64,000 bases of DNA from Phytophthora quininea. Lineage: Eukaryota; Oomycota; Peronosporomycetes; Peronosporales; Peronosporaceae. Positions 21,191 to 31,706 of this stretch are shown in pieces (the first letter of the stretch is position 1; the number at the start of each line of letters is the position of its first letter). The notes below the pieces were generated by a model, which saw only the letters and a program-made list of their open reading frames with translations, ran no database searches and was not told where the DNA came from. Both the position numbers and the translations under genes were made by a program. The stretch lies in assembly GCA_011947345.1 (NCBI GenBank), contig JAAVTG010000315.1:248001-312000 (forward strand). The letters are read 5' to 3'.

Positions 21191-21527
21191 CGAAGCAGGT
21201 CGGTTGGCACTGCAAAATAGACTCGCTGAATAAATCCACGTTGCCATAGCTCTTGGTATCACCTACCTTTGCTGTTGAATACTTTCAGCAATAGCGCTGT
21301 GTCTTCAATACCTTTTGAGTACAGACAGCAGTGCTACATGGGACGAAAGCGAAACGTCAATAACCATACTTTCCTGAACACTGAACGTAGCACAACTCAC
21401 GCGATGAAGAGCAAAATTCATGCAAGCAAACTCATGCAAGATGCAAAACACACAGTGTGCAAAACAAACAAAAGAGACGCCATATTCGACATGCCAAATA
21501 AATACCTAACACCTGCAGAGTTTGTGC

Positions 21528-22732
21528 TCAGCATCGGAGCCACGGGTGGTCCAATGCCTCGGTGGCGGTCATCCGCCCAGACGGGTTGAGTACCAGCACG
21601 CGCTGCAGGAAGTCGATGGCTTTGGGGCTCACGCCCTGCCAGTACCTTTTCGGGAAGGTGAGTTTGTATAGCGATTGGATCTTCTGGTTGGGTCGCAGCT
21701 GTGTGGTGGCTGCGAACGGTAGGCGTCCACACAGCAGCAAGTACGTCAAGACGCCGAAGGACCACATGTCCACAGCGGTAGCGTACGGCTTCCGGTAGAA
21801 TCTCGGGGCCAAATAGCCGCCCGTGCCCAGGAACGACGTGGAGGTAGCTCCATCCGCGAGCACTTTGGCAAAGCCAAAGTCGATGATCTTGACGTCCAGC
21901 GCGGTGGCCAGATCACGCCGTCTTCGGTGACGTGTGGAGACTGCAAGTAGCATGTTCTCCGGCTTCAAGTCACGGTGCACCACGCCACGTTGGTGCATGT
22001 GCTGGATGGCTGAGAGCACGCAGCGGGCCACATGGGCCGCCTCCTTTCGGAGAAGCGTCCTTTGTTGACAATCGCGTCAAAGAGTTCTCCGCCTTCCAGG
22101 AGCTCCATGATGAGGATCAGAAAGTGGTCGTTTTCAAAAGCTTGTTCGAGCTTGGCGATGTGTGGGTGGTCGAGTTTCTGCAGTACCTCGACCTCCCTCC
22201 TGAGCTGTGCGGCGACCTCCAGTCTCTTCCTCGAGGAGGGAGCCAACTTCCTCTTCTCAATGATTTTGCAGGCGAACCGTCGGCCGTCGGTCGTGCGTTT
22301 GCACTTGTAGCAGGTTGATGTGGTTCCTTTACCGGCGACGCACTCCAGCACGTACTCGGCGGGTAGGAGAGCTCGGAAGCTGGCGGCGTGGCTGGGGCTG
22401 CGTCCCTTTCCAGGGCTGTTGGCATTGGACGGCGAGTCCCCCACGAAGGAGCTGTCCGACATGGTGGCGGCGTCGGACGACACGGAGCTGTGCGTGGGGC
22501 TCTTCCTGGTGCGGCAGCCGAGTTGCCGCAGTCGGACGGCCGTCTGTGCCAGCTCCAGAGCTTGTTTCTTTAGCAGAAGCTCCTTGTCGGTCGTCATACT
22601 GCGGCGGTGGCCGGAGTTCTGTGTCTTGGCGAGTACCCGACTGTGTTCGTAGCGGCGGCGGGCCTCGAGGTGGCGATGGCTGGGGACGTCCACGTCCCCC
22701 GCGAGGCAGCTCTTCATGATGGCGGCGCCCAT
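21528..22732 (-). CDS. CAMK-like Ser/Thr protein kinase (one-base frame break)
   Basis: The kinase domain follows a 120-residue Ser-rich N-terminal region. The first ATG in frame is at 22732 (MGAAIMKS). A glycine-loop-like GKGTTSTCYKCK, the catalytic lysine in FACKII, and the hinge MELLEGGELFD are in the first frame. Near 22042, at an A run, the frame changes. The rest (HRDLKPENMLL, IIDFGFAK, WSFGVLTYLLLCGRLPF, ending HPWLRC at 21528) is in the next frame. The layout matches calcium/calmodulin-type kinases, but no EF-hands or regulatory tail follow. The activation loop reads GTGGYLAPRF where almost all kinases have an APE motif, so the glutamate is Arg here. The substrate is unknown. Confidence 0.8.
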
Positions 22733-22854
22733 CGGTCTCTTATCTGCGGCCTGGCGTTCCTGTTGACAAGTGCGCGCTGCAGAGGGACGACGCGAATCCG
22801 GAGCCGACGCTGTCTGGTTGTGGAGCTCGTTATTACACACTGAGCGGACTTGGG

Positions 22855-23620
22855 TTGCTTTTGGGCCATGAGGTTACGGCGCGCAGACAGGGCAACGTAA
22901 CTGTCAAAAGTCGACGAGACGGCAGCGTGTTTGGCAGACTCTGCCTGGCAGTTGATCCATGCGCTTTTGCAGCTAGACTTGTTGCTTGCACCGGGTGGCT
23001 CAAGCATCTGTACGCGACATCAACTCTGCTTAGTATTTGTCGTGGTGCAGAACGTCAAGAAGCAGAGCTGTCTGCGAAATTGTCTTGGCCGTGCAGGACG
23101 CAGCATGGTGAGTCTTTATGGCTTTGTTCGGCCGCCGTGATGCCATTTGCAACGAAAATGATGCACATCGACGATCGATGCAAAGTACGCAAGTGCTGGT
23201 CTGACTGCCAGCCAAAACAACTCGGCAACACGTAGAATGGTCGACGATAAAGTTTGTCATAAAGCCCTTGGCCGCCACTGCCAGCTTCAAACTGCCCAGC
23301 GTCAAGATCAACAAACGGCAACGTGAACAGGGCGACGAGCTTTGCCAGGCGGCAACAAGGATCTGTGTCGAAACTGTGTGCTGCGGTTCGAGATATCGCG
23401 CGCCACGATTGGGCGAGCAGAAAATCATTCGAACTCGAAACGCTGAGGCTTTGTCTGACTTTTCCGCAACGGCCGGCCGACCTCTACGAGTGCGAAACGA
23501 GTTGCAGGGGCAACCATGGCTTGCACTCGGTCAACACCGGAAGTAGACGACAGTTTTGAAGCTGTTGCTTCCGCTTGCGCTGTCGTGGGCAGCTCGTCGC
23601 AGTAGTTTCGACTGCGTCGC
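22855..23620. other. Intergenic region with no recognised feature
   Basis: Nearly 800 bp between the kinase 5' flank and the 3' end of the inverted duplication. Short frames of up to about 130 codons exist on both strands, but none has a domain or motif I recognise and none looks conserved elsewhere in the window. Confidence 0.5.
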
Positions 23621-23623
23621 GTG

Positions 23624-25282
23624 TACAATACTACAAGGCCTTGCACACCTTCGCAAAGCAACACGATCCATCAACTGAATGGAAAATATCGACTTTACTG
23701 CATGTCATCATCGTCTCGGACTCTACGGAGCAAGTTGTACGCTTCACTTGCATACTTCGTCAGTGATTCTTCCAGCCCAGCCAAATCCGCAAGGCGATCG
23801 ACCGGCGTCATCTCCACGTACGCGTTCAACGTATAGCGCTTGACCCCAAAGCACGAGGTTTCGTTGAAGAGTTTCTCGCCATTGAAAGACAACACCTTGG
23901 GCAGCATCTTGCTGTCTTTTGCTTCCGATTCTGCTGGTAGAATCTGCTGCAGCGTTTGCCAGATCGGACGGTCGTCGCCTCGGCCGCTGAGTTTGAGCGT
24001 GTTGCGGTGCAGGAAGAGAATCTCTCGACCGTTTGGATCGTACTGCACTATGGTCATTCCGCAGTAGCGGTGGCGACGGCGATTCACAATTCCAAGCGTC
24101 CCTGGCACGCGGCCGTCGTTAAAGTAGAATGGACGCTGCATCTGCAGCCACGCCAAGCGGAAGAGGTCCTTGTCGCCCCACACCAACTGCAGCTTCGCGA
24201 AGAGATTTGGTTTGTGGGTTGCGTAGTACAGTAGTTTCTCCAGCATGGGTCTGCTCATGGCACGATTCACCAGCACTTGGCCGCTCTCCTGCTCCACCAT
24301 ATCCACATAGTCGAGTCCAAGCAGTTCCCAGACCAAGCTCTGTGCGTGGAGGTTGAAAATGGAGTTCCCGGGAGACCAGAAATCCGGCCAAAAGACAGCG
24401 CCGTACTTCTTCATCACCCGCGAAGAGAACAGTGGCGTCGGATCACGTACCGCAAAATTGTCGGCATCGAGCAGCAAAACGCTGGTGAACTGCGAGTAGT
24501 AGACGGCGTGCACCTTGACGTTAAACCCGTGGATGCGTTCGTCGAAAATCTGTCGTAAATGAACAGGTCCGAACTTCTTCATTAGTCGGACTAGCACTGG
24601 GTTCTCTGGAGCCAGCTCGTCGTGACGAAACCAGAGCTCGACTGGAAGAGTGCAGCCGATGTCTCGCAGTCGACGGATACTGGTAAACGCGCTGGGGAGA
24701 ACGCGCTCGTAGACAGCCATGGTGATACCGAAAGAGTTGTGGTTGTCTACCACCATCGGTGGGTCGTGACGATATGCAGACGCGTGGAACCGAAAGGATG
24801 AGAATGTCTTGGCCAGTTCGCACGTGAATCGAGTGTCGTCCTTCAGCGAGAGACTTGTCGTGTGCATGAGGTGGAACACCTTCCCCGACGTCGTGTTCAG
24901 AACTTCGCAGTAGCCTGCATCACCCGCGCGAACGCGTTGCCAGCAGAACCTTCGCCTTCCTGTATCGTCCCCATCGCCATCAGTCTCCACCCACCCAAGA
25001 CACTTGAACTCGTCCGTCTTCCACGGGTGGTGCGGGTACACGCCATCCGCAAATGTCCCGCCAAGATGCTTCGCCGAATGTGAAGCCGAGCGAACACTTC
25101 CTTCCACTGCTTCCCATTTGAACCAGACCACGATGGAGCCGACGCAGTACAATACCAGGAAGAAGGCAGACACCAACGCTACATGCTCGCGCTTCATCGT
25201 AGGTAATTGATTGAAATGGACTCGGACAAATCCATCAATTCGACAAATAATCTATCAGTGGTTTGTCAGGCTTAGACTTACG
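23624..25282. repeat. Inverted segmental duplication, right arm
   Basis: Reverse-complement match to 11374-13042, covering mannosyltransferase copy 2 and its immediate flanks. The two arms are 10.6 kb apart, with DHCR7, the Fanzor element, PDR copy 4 and the kinase between them. Confidence 0.9.
23695..25197 (-). CDS. GT71-like mannosyltransferase, copy 2 (intact)
   Basis: An uninterrupted 500-residue frame from the ATG at 25197. Residues 7-25 form an N-terminal signal anchor, followed by a short stem with cysteines (FKCLGWV, RFCWQRV, GYCEVL) and the catalytic domain with DAD at residues 244-246. An acidic tail ends DDDMQ. The type II layout and DXD motif suggest a Golgi glycosyltransferase of the MNN1/MNN2-like mannosyltransferase family, acting on secreted or wall glycoproteins. 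It is the intact member of an inverted pair with 11460-12961. The effector locus at 25395-26131 lies just upstream on the same strand. Family is likely; donor and acceptor are not shown by the sequence. Confidence 0.85.
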   Translation of the reverse strand: MKREHVALVSAFFLVLYCVGSIVVWFKWEAVEGSVRSASHSAKHLGGTFADGVYPHHPWKTDEFKCLGWVETDGDGDDTGRRRFCWQRVRAGDAGYCEVLNTTSGKVFHLMHTTSLSLKDDTRFTCELAKTFSSFRFHASAYRHDPPMVVDNHNSFGITMAVYERVLPSAFTSIRRLRDIGCTLPVELWFRHDELAPENPVLVRLMKKFGPVHLRQIFDERIHGFNVKVHAVYYSQFTSVLLLDADNFAVRDPTPLFSSRVMKKYGAVFWPDFWSPGNSIFNLHAQSLVWELLGLDYVDMVEQESGQVLVNRAMSRPMLEKLLYYATHKPNLFAKLQLVWGDKDLFRLAWLQMQRPFYFNDGRVPGTLGIVNRRRHRYCGMTIVQYDPNGREILFLHRNTLKLSGRGDDRPIWQTLQQILPAESEAKDSKMLPKVLSFNGEKLFNETSCFGVKRYTLNAYVEMTPVDRLADLAGLEESLTKYASEAYNLLRRVRDDDDMQ

Positions 25283-25394
25283 CGTTTTGATAAAAGCAGC
25301 GAAGTGCTGATAAGCCTAGTCTGCTCAAAAATTGTTGCATCAAAAATGTACGCCAGGCCAGGCTCGTGGTCTTCCTCGACAGCACAAGGTCTTG

Positions 25395-26131
25395 TTAACT
25401 CTTGAGCCAAGCTACTTGTAGGTCGGTACACAATTTCTGCACAGTGCCGGTCATGTCCTCTCTGGCTTTTGGACTACTAAACGAGCGCATTAGCTCGTCA
25501 TCTCCGTAGTGAGCCCTGAAAGTTTGCAGAAGCCCCATTTTGTCGTCCGGGAATTTTTCGTTGAAACTCGTAGTGTACTTGATGACAAAGTCCATCTTGG
25601 GGTTCTTGAGCGCCTCCAAGACGTCATCCGTGTGCAACCAGTCGACCACATGGGCTTTTAGTAGTTTGTTCTCTTTGACTGGATTGGATACCGTAGACAC
25701 GAGCGCCTTGGCCACGGCTTCGTCTCCGTATTTCGCCCTCAGAGGGTTCAGCACCGCGAGGTTTTTCTGGGGTGCTTCTCGAGAGTCTTTGAGATTTTCA
25801 AGAGCTTGCTCTCCAGTCTCTTTTCGCGCAATGCAGTCGTGGCTTCGTCCAGCTTTTTCTTCGTCGTCTTCTTGAGCTTCTTTAGGCGCAGTGCAACCAA
25901 AACACCAGCCACATTTTTGTTTGCGTCGGCTGTAGTCTTCTTCACGAGCAAGTTGGTTGGCTTTTTCATTGATATTAGCGAAAACCCGGTCAGCCCTCTC
26001 TCTTCGTGGGTCCGCAGCATCTGGATATGGGAATTAGTTTTCGGATTAATCGCAGTTGAAGTCAACTTGGAAGTCGCAGCATACGTCTATAGAATAGCAA
26101 CAGCCAGCAGCAAGGCAAAGTAAAGTCGCAT
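25395..26131 (-). pseudogene. RXLR-type effector with in-frame stop in the signal peptide
   Basis: Secreted effectors of this class enter host cells and act there; this one shows the same layout as the genes at 27 and 37 kb. The ATG at 26131 begins a hydrophobic signal sequence (MRLYFALLLAVAIL) that is followed at once by TAG. Past it the frame continues with QMLRTHEERGL, in which the first Arg of RXLR is Gln, then a Lys-rich stretch. Near 25750, at a C run, the frame changes and continues to 25395. That part contains YGDEAVAKALVSTV, DWLHTDDVLEALKNPKMDF and a terminal QVAWLKS, a WY/LWY-type C-terminus. The nonsense codon argues for real loss of function; the second break could be a sequencing error. 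Confidence 0.8.
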
Positions 26132-26499
26132 CGACGATTTTTTGCCACTTTCTAGATGTGGAGGATGTCGCCGAGTGATCGATACTTCCTTCTCTACCTG
26201 CACTGTGCTGTAGTCGAAGATTACAACTCCAGAATTATCATAATCAACAGATTGCAAGATTTTTTCGCGACGACAAACAGTTGACGGGCGCTCTGTTTGT
26301 GCCATCGATTTTTGCTACACCAAGAGTGCTTGGTACTGAATCGCGCAAGCTCGACTGGATCGCTATCGATGCAAACGCGTTGAATTAATAGCTTCAAATC
26401 GACCATGTTGAATGGTATCCATCTAAACATAAAGGGCTTTCACGCTAACAGGGTTGAATATTTGCAAAACAAGTAGCTGTGTCATGACTTAGTTGCGCT

Positions 26500-26970
26500 C
26501 CAACGCGACAGACTTGGACACCACCGTTGGATCGATGCCATCCGTATTTGTTTATTCTTTGCGAACGGACTTTGCGGTCTCAAGACCCTTTGCCCACTTG
26601 TTCCTCGCCGTATCCGGGCTGTTAACTGTAGACAGAATAGACTTTGCTATTGCATCGTCTTCAACACGTCGGCCCGAGTTTTCTTGAACCAAACTCTCCC
26701 CAAACTTTGTCGTCGATCAATGCAAACAGCTTCGGCGCGAAATTAAAGTTGTATTTCTTGCGGCAGAAGGAGTGGTCAAAGAACCGCTAGGTGGAGAATA
26801 ACACTTCCGGGTGAAGGACGTCTTCGTCAACAACAGGAACAACTTGCTACATGATTCACAGAGCCATCCAAATACTCGATCAGAACGATGTTAGCCAAGC
26901 ATTTTCAATCATCAATCGGAGCTTCGAGGATGTGCCTTGGCTGATTCTCCAAGAACATTCATATTTCATT
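26500..26970 (-). pseudogene. Fragmentary LWY effector relic
   Basis: On the minus strand a short frame carries DDAIAKSILSTVNSPDTARN, matching the DEAVAKALVSTVSNPVKEN block of the neighbouring effector. It is followed by a Lys-rich end and a stop. Upstream pieces are out of frame and interrupted, and no signal peptide or RXLR is found. It sits between two better-preserved effector genes transcribed in the same direction, suggesting an old tandem duplicate. Confidence 0.55.
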
Positions 26971-27076
26971 CGCACCGATCATACCGTCTTCATTTTCCTC
27001 TTTTCTTGTTTTTCATAAAGAGCGCTTACCCATATCCGTAGCGTCGCAAAACACAAGACCTTGTTCCAAGGTCTCG

Positions 27077-27928
27077 TTACTCCTTGAGCCAAGCGAGTTG
27101 CAGGTCGGTATACAATTTCTGCACCATACCGGTCGTGTCTTCTCTGGCTTTTGCACTTCCAAACGCACGCTGCAGTTTGTCGTCGCCGTAGCGACCTCTC
27201 AGGATGTGAAGCAGGTCCATTTTCTCGTCCGGGAACTTCTCGTTGAAGAGGGTAATGTACTTGTTGACAAAGTCCATCTTGGGGTTCTTGAGCGCTTCCA
27301 AGACGTCGTCCGTATGCAACCAATCGGCTAGATGAGCGTTCAGTATCTTGTTCTCTTTGGTCGGGTCCTTGACCGTCGCCGCCAGCGCCTTGGCCACGAT
27401 ATCGTCTCCGTATTTCGGTATGAGAGGACTCAACGCTGCCATGTTTTCTTGCGGGTTCTTCTCGAGGACCACCGCCTTCTTCACGAGTTTTTCTCCAGCT
27501 TCTTTTCGTGCTGTGCATCCACTTTGTTCCCGACCGAAGTCGTCTTCATATACGCCTTGGCCTCCGCCGTCTTCCTGCGTAATGCTGCCAAGAAAGCGTC
27601 CAACTTTTTCTTTGCGGTGATGGCAATTTTCTTCAGAACCGCCTTGGCCTTGAGCGTCTTTTCGCGCAGCGCAGTCGAAGCAGCAGCCACTTTTTCTTTG
27701 TCTTGTTCGCGAGCGACTTGGCCTTCGCTGTCAGCCCCGAAAATTCTGGTAGCCCTCTCTCCTCTGTGAATGCTTCGTGGGTCCGTAGCAACCGTGTTGG
27801 AGGGACGACATCACTTTGGTTGTCGATATACGGGTTAATTCCAGGAAACTCGATTTCGAAGAGGCCGCCACAGCGAAGCATGTCTGGAGAACAGCAACTA
27901 CCAACAACAAGTTAGAGAAACACCGCAT
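27077..27928 (-). CDS. RXLR-EER effector, LWY type (three one-base frame breaks)
   Basis: Secreted host-targeted effector by architecture. The ATG at 27928 starts a signal peptide (MRCFSNLLLVVAVLQTCFA). The next frame carries RLLRTHEAFTEERGL, a standard RXLR followed by EER. The following two frames carry a Lys/Ala-rich linker and the C-terminal domain with YGDDIVAKALAATV, DWLHTDDVLEALKNPKMDF, FNEKFPDEK, YGDDKLQRAF and LQLAWLKE. The breaks lie near 27850, 27690 and 27485, each in a short T or A run, and no in-frame nonsense codon occurs otherwise. Undercalled homopolymers explain all three, so the gene may be intact in reality. It is very close in sequence to the effector at 36898-37817. The host target is unknown. 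Confidence 0.75.
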
Positions 27929-28192
27929 TGTTCTTGCTCGCGTAACGGTGAATTTCTTACTGAGGTGATACTAAGTAGTATGTATATGTGCTGGCACAGA
28001 AGCACAGTCCAAGCCGGATTGTGCCTGGATAAAAAACAATGAAGTGCTACGAATCGTGCTGATACTGTACGGAATTCTAATAAATTACGGAATCAGATAT
28101 CGTTTAAATAATATCTGATTCCAAACATACTTCGCTCGGCGCCAACCAAAACGCTGCACCATTGCTACATTGGTTGCCGTGCACTTTGAGCT

Positions 28193-30406
28193 ATGGGCGC
28201 GCAGAAGAAGAAGGCCAAGTTCGTGGCCAAGGGCCTGCTGAACCAGAAGATCAAGCAGCGCAATGCCAAGAAGAAATTCCAGGCCATGAAGGACAAGAAG
28301 CGCAACCGCTTCGAGCGCAACAGCGACGCGCCGCGCAGCAAGAAGCCCAAGGGCGTCGAGTCTTCGTCTTCCAGCCAAAAGAACGAGCCAGACATGTTGG
28401 ACGAGATGGACGTGGACGACTTCCTGAATGCAGACTTCCTGGACTCGGACAATGAGGAGGAAGACAACGCAGAGGAGACGCCAGAGGACGAAACCTCCAA
28501 GGACAAGGACGCAGATGATGTGGACGACGGCAGCAGCAGCGAAGAGGAGGACGAGAGTGCTCTGGACCCTCGCTACATGACCGGAATGTCCATCGGAGAC
28601 GACCAAGAGGACAAGGAGGAGGACAACGTCAAGGACGAACCGGAAGATGACGATGAAGAAGAGGAGAAGGACACCACGGGGCGCACCACCGTCACCATGA
28701 ATCTACTGAAGAAGGCAGAGAAGGAGTGCTTCGAAGCCAAGTCGGTGTCTGGGCTGCGTCGACTGCTGAAGATTTTCAGTGACGCGTGTCGGTCGAGTGA
28801 CGCAGCAGACAGCAGCAAGGACGGAGAGATCATGTACGACGTCAGCAGCAGCGCCGTGTACAACCGGCTGATGGTCAACGTGTACCGCGAGACGCACAAG
28901 ACGCTGCAAGAGATTGTGGCGTTGGAGCCCACTGAAGAGGACAGCAAGTTTAAGATTGACGACAAGAAGTGGAAGAAGCACGCGCTCGTGATCCGTCGCT
29001 TCTTCAGCTGCACGTGCTACTTGCTGGAGCAGACGACTGGTGAAGACATCCAGACCTTCGTGTTGCGTGAGTTGGTGCACTACGTGCCGTTCGTGGTGCC
29101 GTGCCCCAAGACGTCGCGGAGACTGCTGAAGGCGCTGCTGAAGCTCTGGGCCAAGTCGCTGAACCCCAACGTTTGCATGTTGTCCTTCGTCCGCATTCGC
29201 GACCTGGCGCTGGCGGTGCCGTTCCCGTTCTTGGAACTCTGCTTGAAGGGCATCTACGTGACCTACATGCGCAACACCAAGTTCACGAACGAGGTGACGC
29301 TGCCGCACCACATTTTGATGGGGAACTGCGTTGTAGAGCTCTTCGGGCTGGACCTAAGCAGCTCGTACCAACACGCATTCGTCTACATCCGCGAGCTGGC
29401 CATCGCCGTGCGTAAGACCATCACGTCGCCGGGCCCGGAGTCGTTCAAGGCTGTGCTGAACTGGCAGTTCTTCAACCAACTGCGCGTGTGGACTGCTGTG
29501 GTGTGCGCCTACCCGGCTGACAACCAGCTTCGTGCTCTTGTGTACCCGCTGAGCCAGCTCCTTCTAGCTGTCGTTCGTCTCTCGAGCACGCTGCGGTTTG
29601 CCCCGCTGCGATTCCACTGCGTGAAGCTGCTGCAACAGCTCGCTTTGGCCACCAACTCGTTCATCCCTACCAGCCCAGCCCTTCTCGAGGTGCTGCAGCT
29701 GGAGCCGTTCAAGTCGTCGTACAAGGGCGCCGGCAAGAAGGGCAAGCCTGCTGCTGGAGCGAAGGCGACTGAAGTCGACCTGGAACTCTGCGTGAAGCTC
29801 TCGAAAACTGCGCTGGACAGCAAGCGCGTGCACGACCAGATCATCGTGCGGTTATTCGAGCTGCTGCAGCGCGAGTGCGACGTGTACAAGTTCCACGTGT
29901 CCTTCCCGGAGTTCGCGGTGCCGCTGCAGCTTTCTCTCAGCAAGTTCACTCAATCTTGTGCCGTTCCCAAGTGGAAGGCTCAGGGCCGTGGCCTTGCCGA
30001 CAGCATTCAGAAGCGCGCCGAGTGGATCCGTACGAAGCGCAATGGACTCGACGTGGCGCCGAAGGACTTGGCCCAACTCGACGATTTCCTGCGTGCCGAG
30101 CGTGAAGCTGCCGTCAAGAAGATCTTCGAGAAGGACGCTAGTGAACTGCAGGAGAAACTCGACGCTTCTGTCGAGGCCAATAAGGACAAGCACGACGAGA
30201 ATGCCGAGCCTGCAGAGGAAGGCAAGAAGGGTAAGAAGAAGAGCAAGAAGCAACGCGCCAAGAAGGTCAAGACCGGCATCCAAGTGGACGAAGAGACCGT
30301 GGCCAAGGTCAAGAAGATGTCGCTCAAGGAGTTCAAGAAGTCGGTGGCAGACGTGGACGCTGCCGACGAGGTCGGCGACTTTAACTTCTCCTCGGACGAG
30401 GAGTAA
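28193..30406 (+). CDS. NOC2: Nucleolar complex protein 2 (Noc2 family)
   Basis: Uninterrupted 737-residue protein. Noc2 works with Noc1 and Noc3 in maturation and nuclear export of pre-60S ribosomal particles. The N-terminus is strongly basic (GAQKKKAKFVAKG), followed by a long acidic Asp/Glu/Ser tract (residues about 60-165). The conserved helical domain has typical segments (YNRLMVNVYRETHKTLQEIV, FVRIRDLALAVPF, LNWQFFNQLRVWTAVV, and PLRFHCVKLLQQL before a FIPTSPALLEVL block). The C-terminus is Lys-rich then acidic (FNFSSDEE), as in nucleolar proteins. The start is the first ATG after an upstream gap. It converges on centrin with only about 54 bp between stop codons. Confidence 0.93.
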   Translation: MGAQKKKAKFVAKGLLNQKIKQRNAKKKFQAMKDKKRNRFERNSDAPRSKKPKGVESSSSSQKNEPDMLDEMDVDDFLNADFLDSDNEEEDNAEETPEDETSKDKDADDVDDGSSSEEEDESALDPRYMTGMSIGDDQEDKEEDNVKDEPEDDDEEEEKDTTGRTTVTMNLLKKAEKECFEAKSVSGLRRLLKIFSDACRSSDAADSSKDGEIMYDVSSSAVYNRLMVNVYRETHKTLQEIVALEPTEEDSKFKIDDKKWKKHALVIRRFFSCTCYLLEQTTGEDIQTFVLRELVHYVPFVVPCPKTSRRLLKALLKLWAKSLNPNVCMLSFVRIRDLALAVPFPFLELCLKGIYVTYMRNTKFTNEVTLPHHILMGNCVVELFGLDLSSSYQHAFVYIRELAIAVRKTITSPGPESFKAVLNWQFFNQLRVWTAVVCAYPADNQLRALVYPLSQLLLAVVRLSSTLRFAPLRFHCVKLLQQLALATNSFIPTSPALLEVLQLEPFKSSYKGAGKKGKPAAGAKATEVDLELCVKLSKTALDSKRVHDQIIVRLFELLQRECDVYKFHVSFPEFAVPLQLSLSKFTQSCAVPKWKAQGRGLADSIQKRAEWIRTKRNGLDVAPKDLAQLDDFLRAEREAAVKKIFEKDASELQEKLDASVEANKDKHDENAEPAEEGKKGKKKSKKQRAKKVKTGIQVDEETVAKVKKMSLKEFKKSVADVDAADEVGDFNFSSDEE

Positions 30407-30459
30407 TAGATCCCATGTGTTTTGCATAAAGATATGTACGCTATCTCTTTGGTAGCTCG

Positions 30460-31460
<1,001 letters not shown>

Positions 31461-31706
31461 AATGAGTAGTAAACTCACCCCGATTTACGACCCTCCCAAG
31501 AGAGCCAGACGCCTGCTGTCCAGAGACCGTGCTCAACGTCGGAGGAACCAACCGCCTTGCATCGCCACACGTCACGCTCGTTGGCCGTGCGTGGCACGCT
31601 ACTCTTTTCGAACAAGGTGATTGTCGCGCCGCCGCTTACTCCAGCACCTCCGCCGCCTCCGACCGCCGCCGTCTTACTCTTCAACTACCCCTCATAGGAC
31701 GTCCCG

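Noticed and set aside
19750..21249. A 499-codon plus-strand frame
   Set aside because: It overlaps the intact PDR copy 4 in another frame. Its Arg/His-rich composition is typical of a shadow frame.
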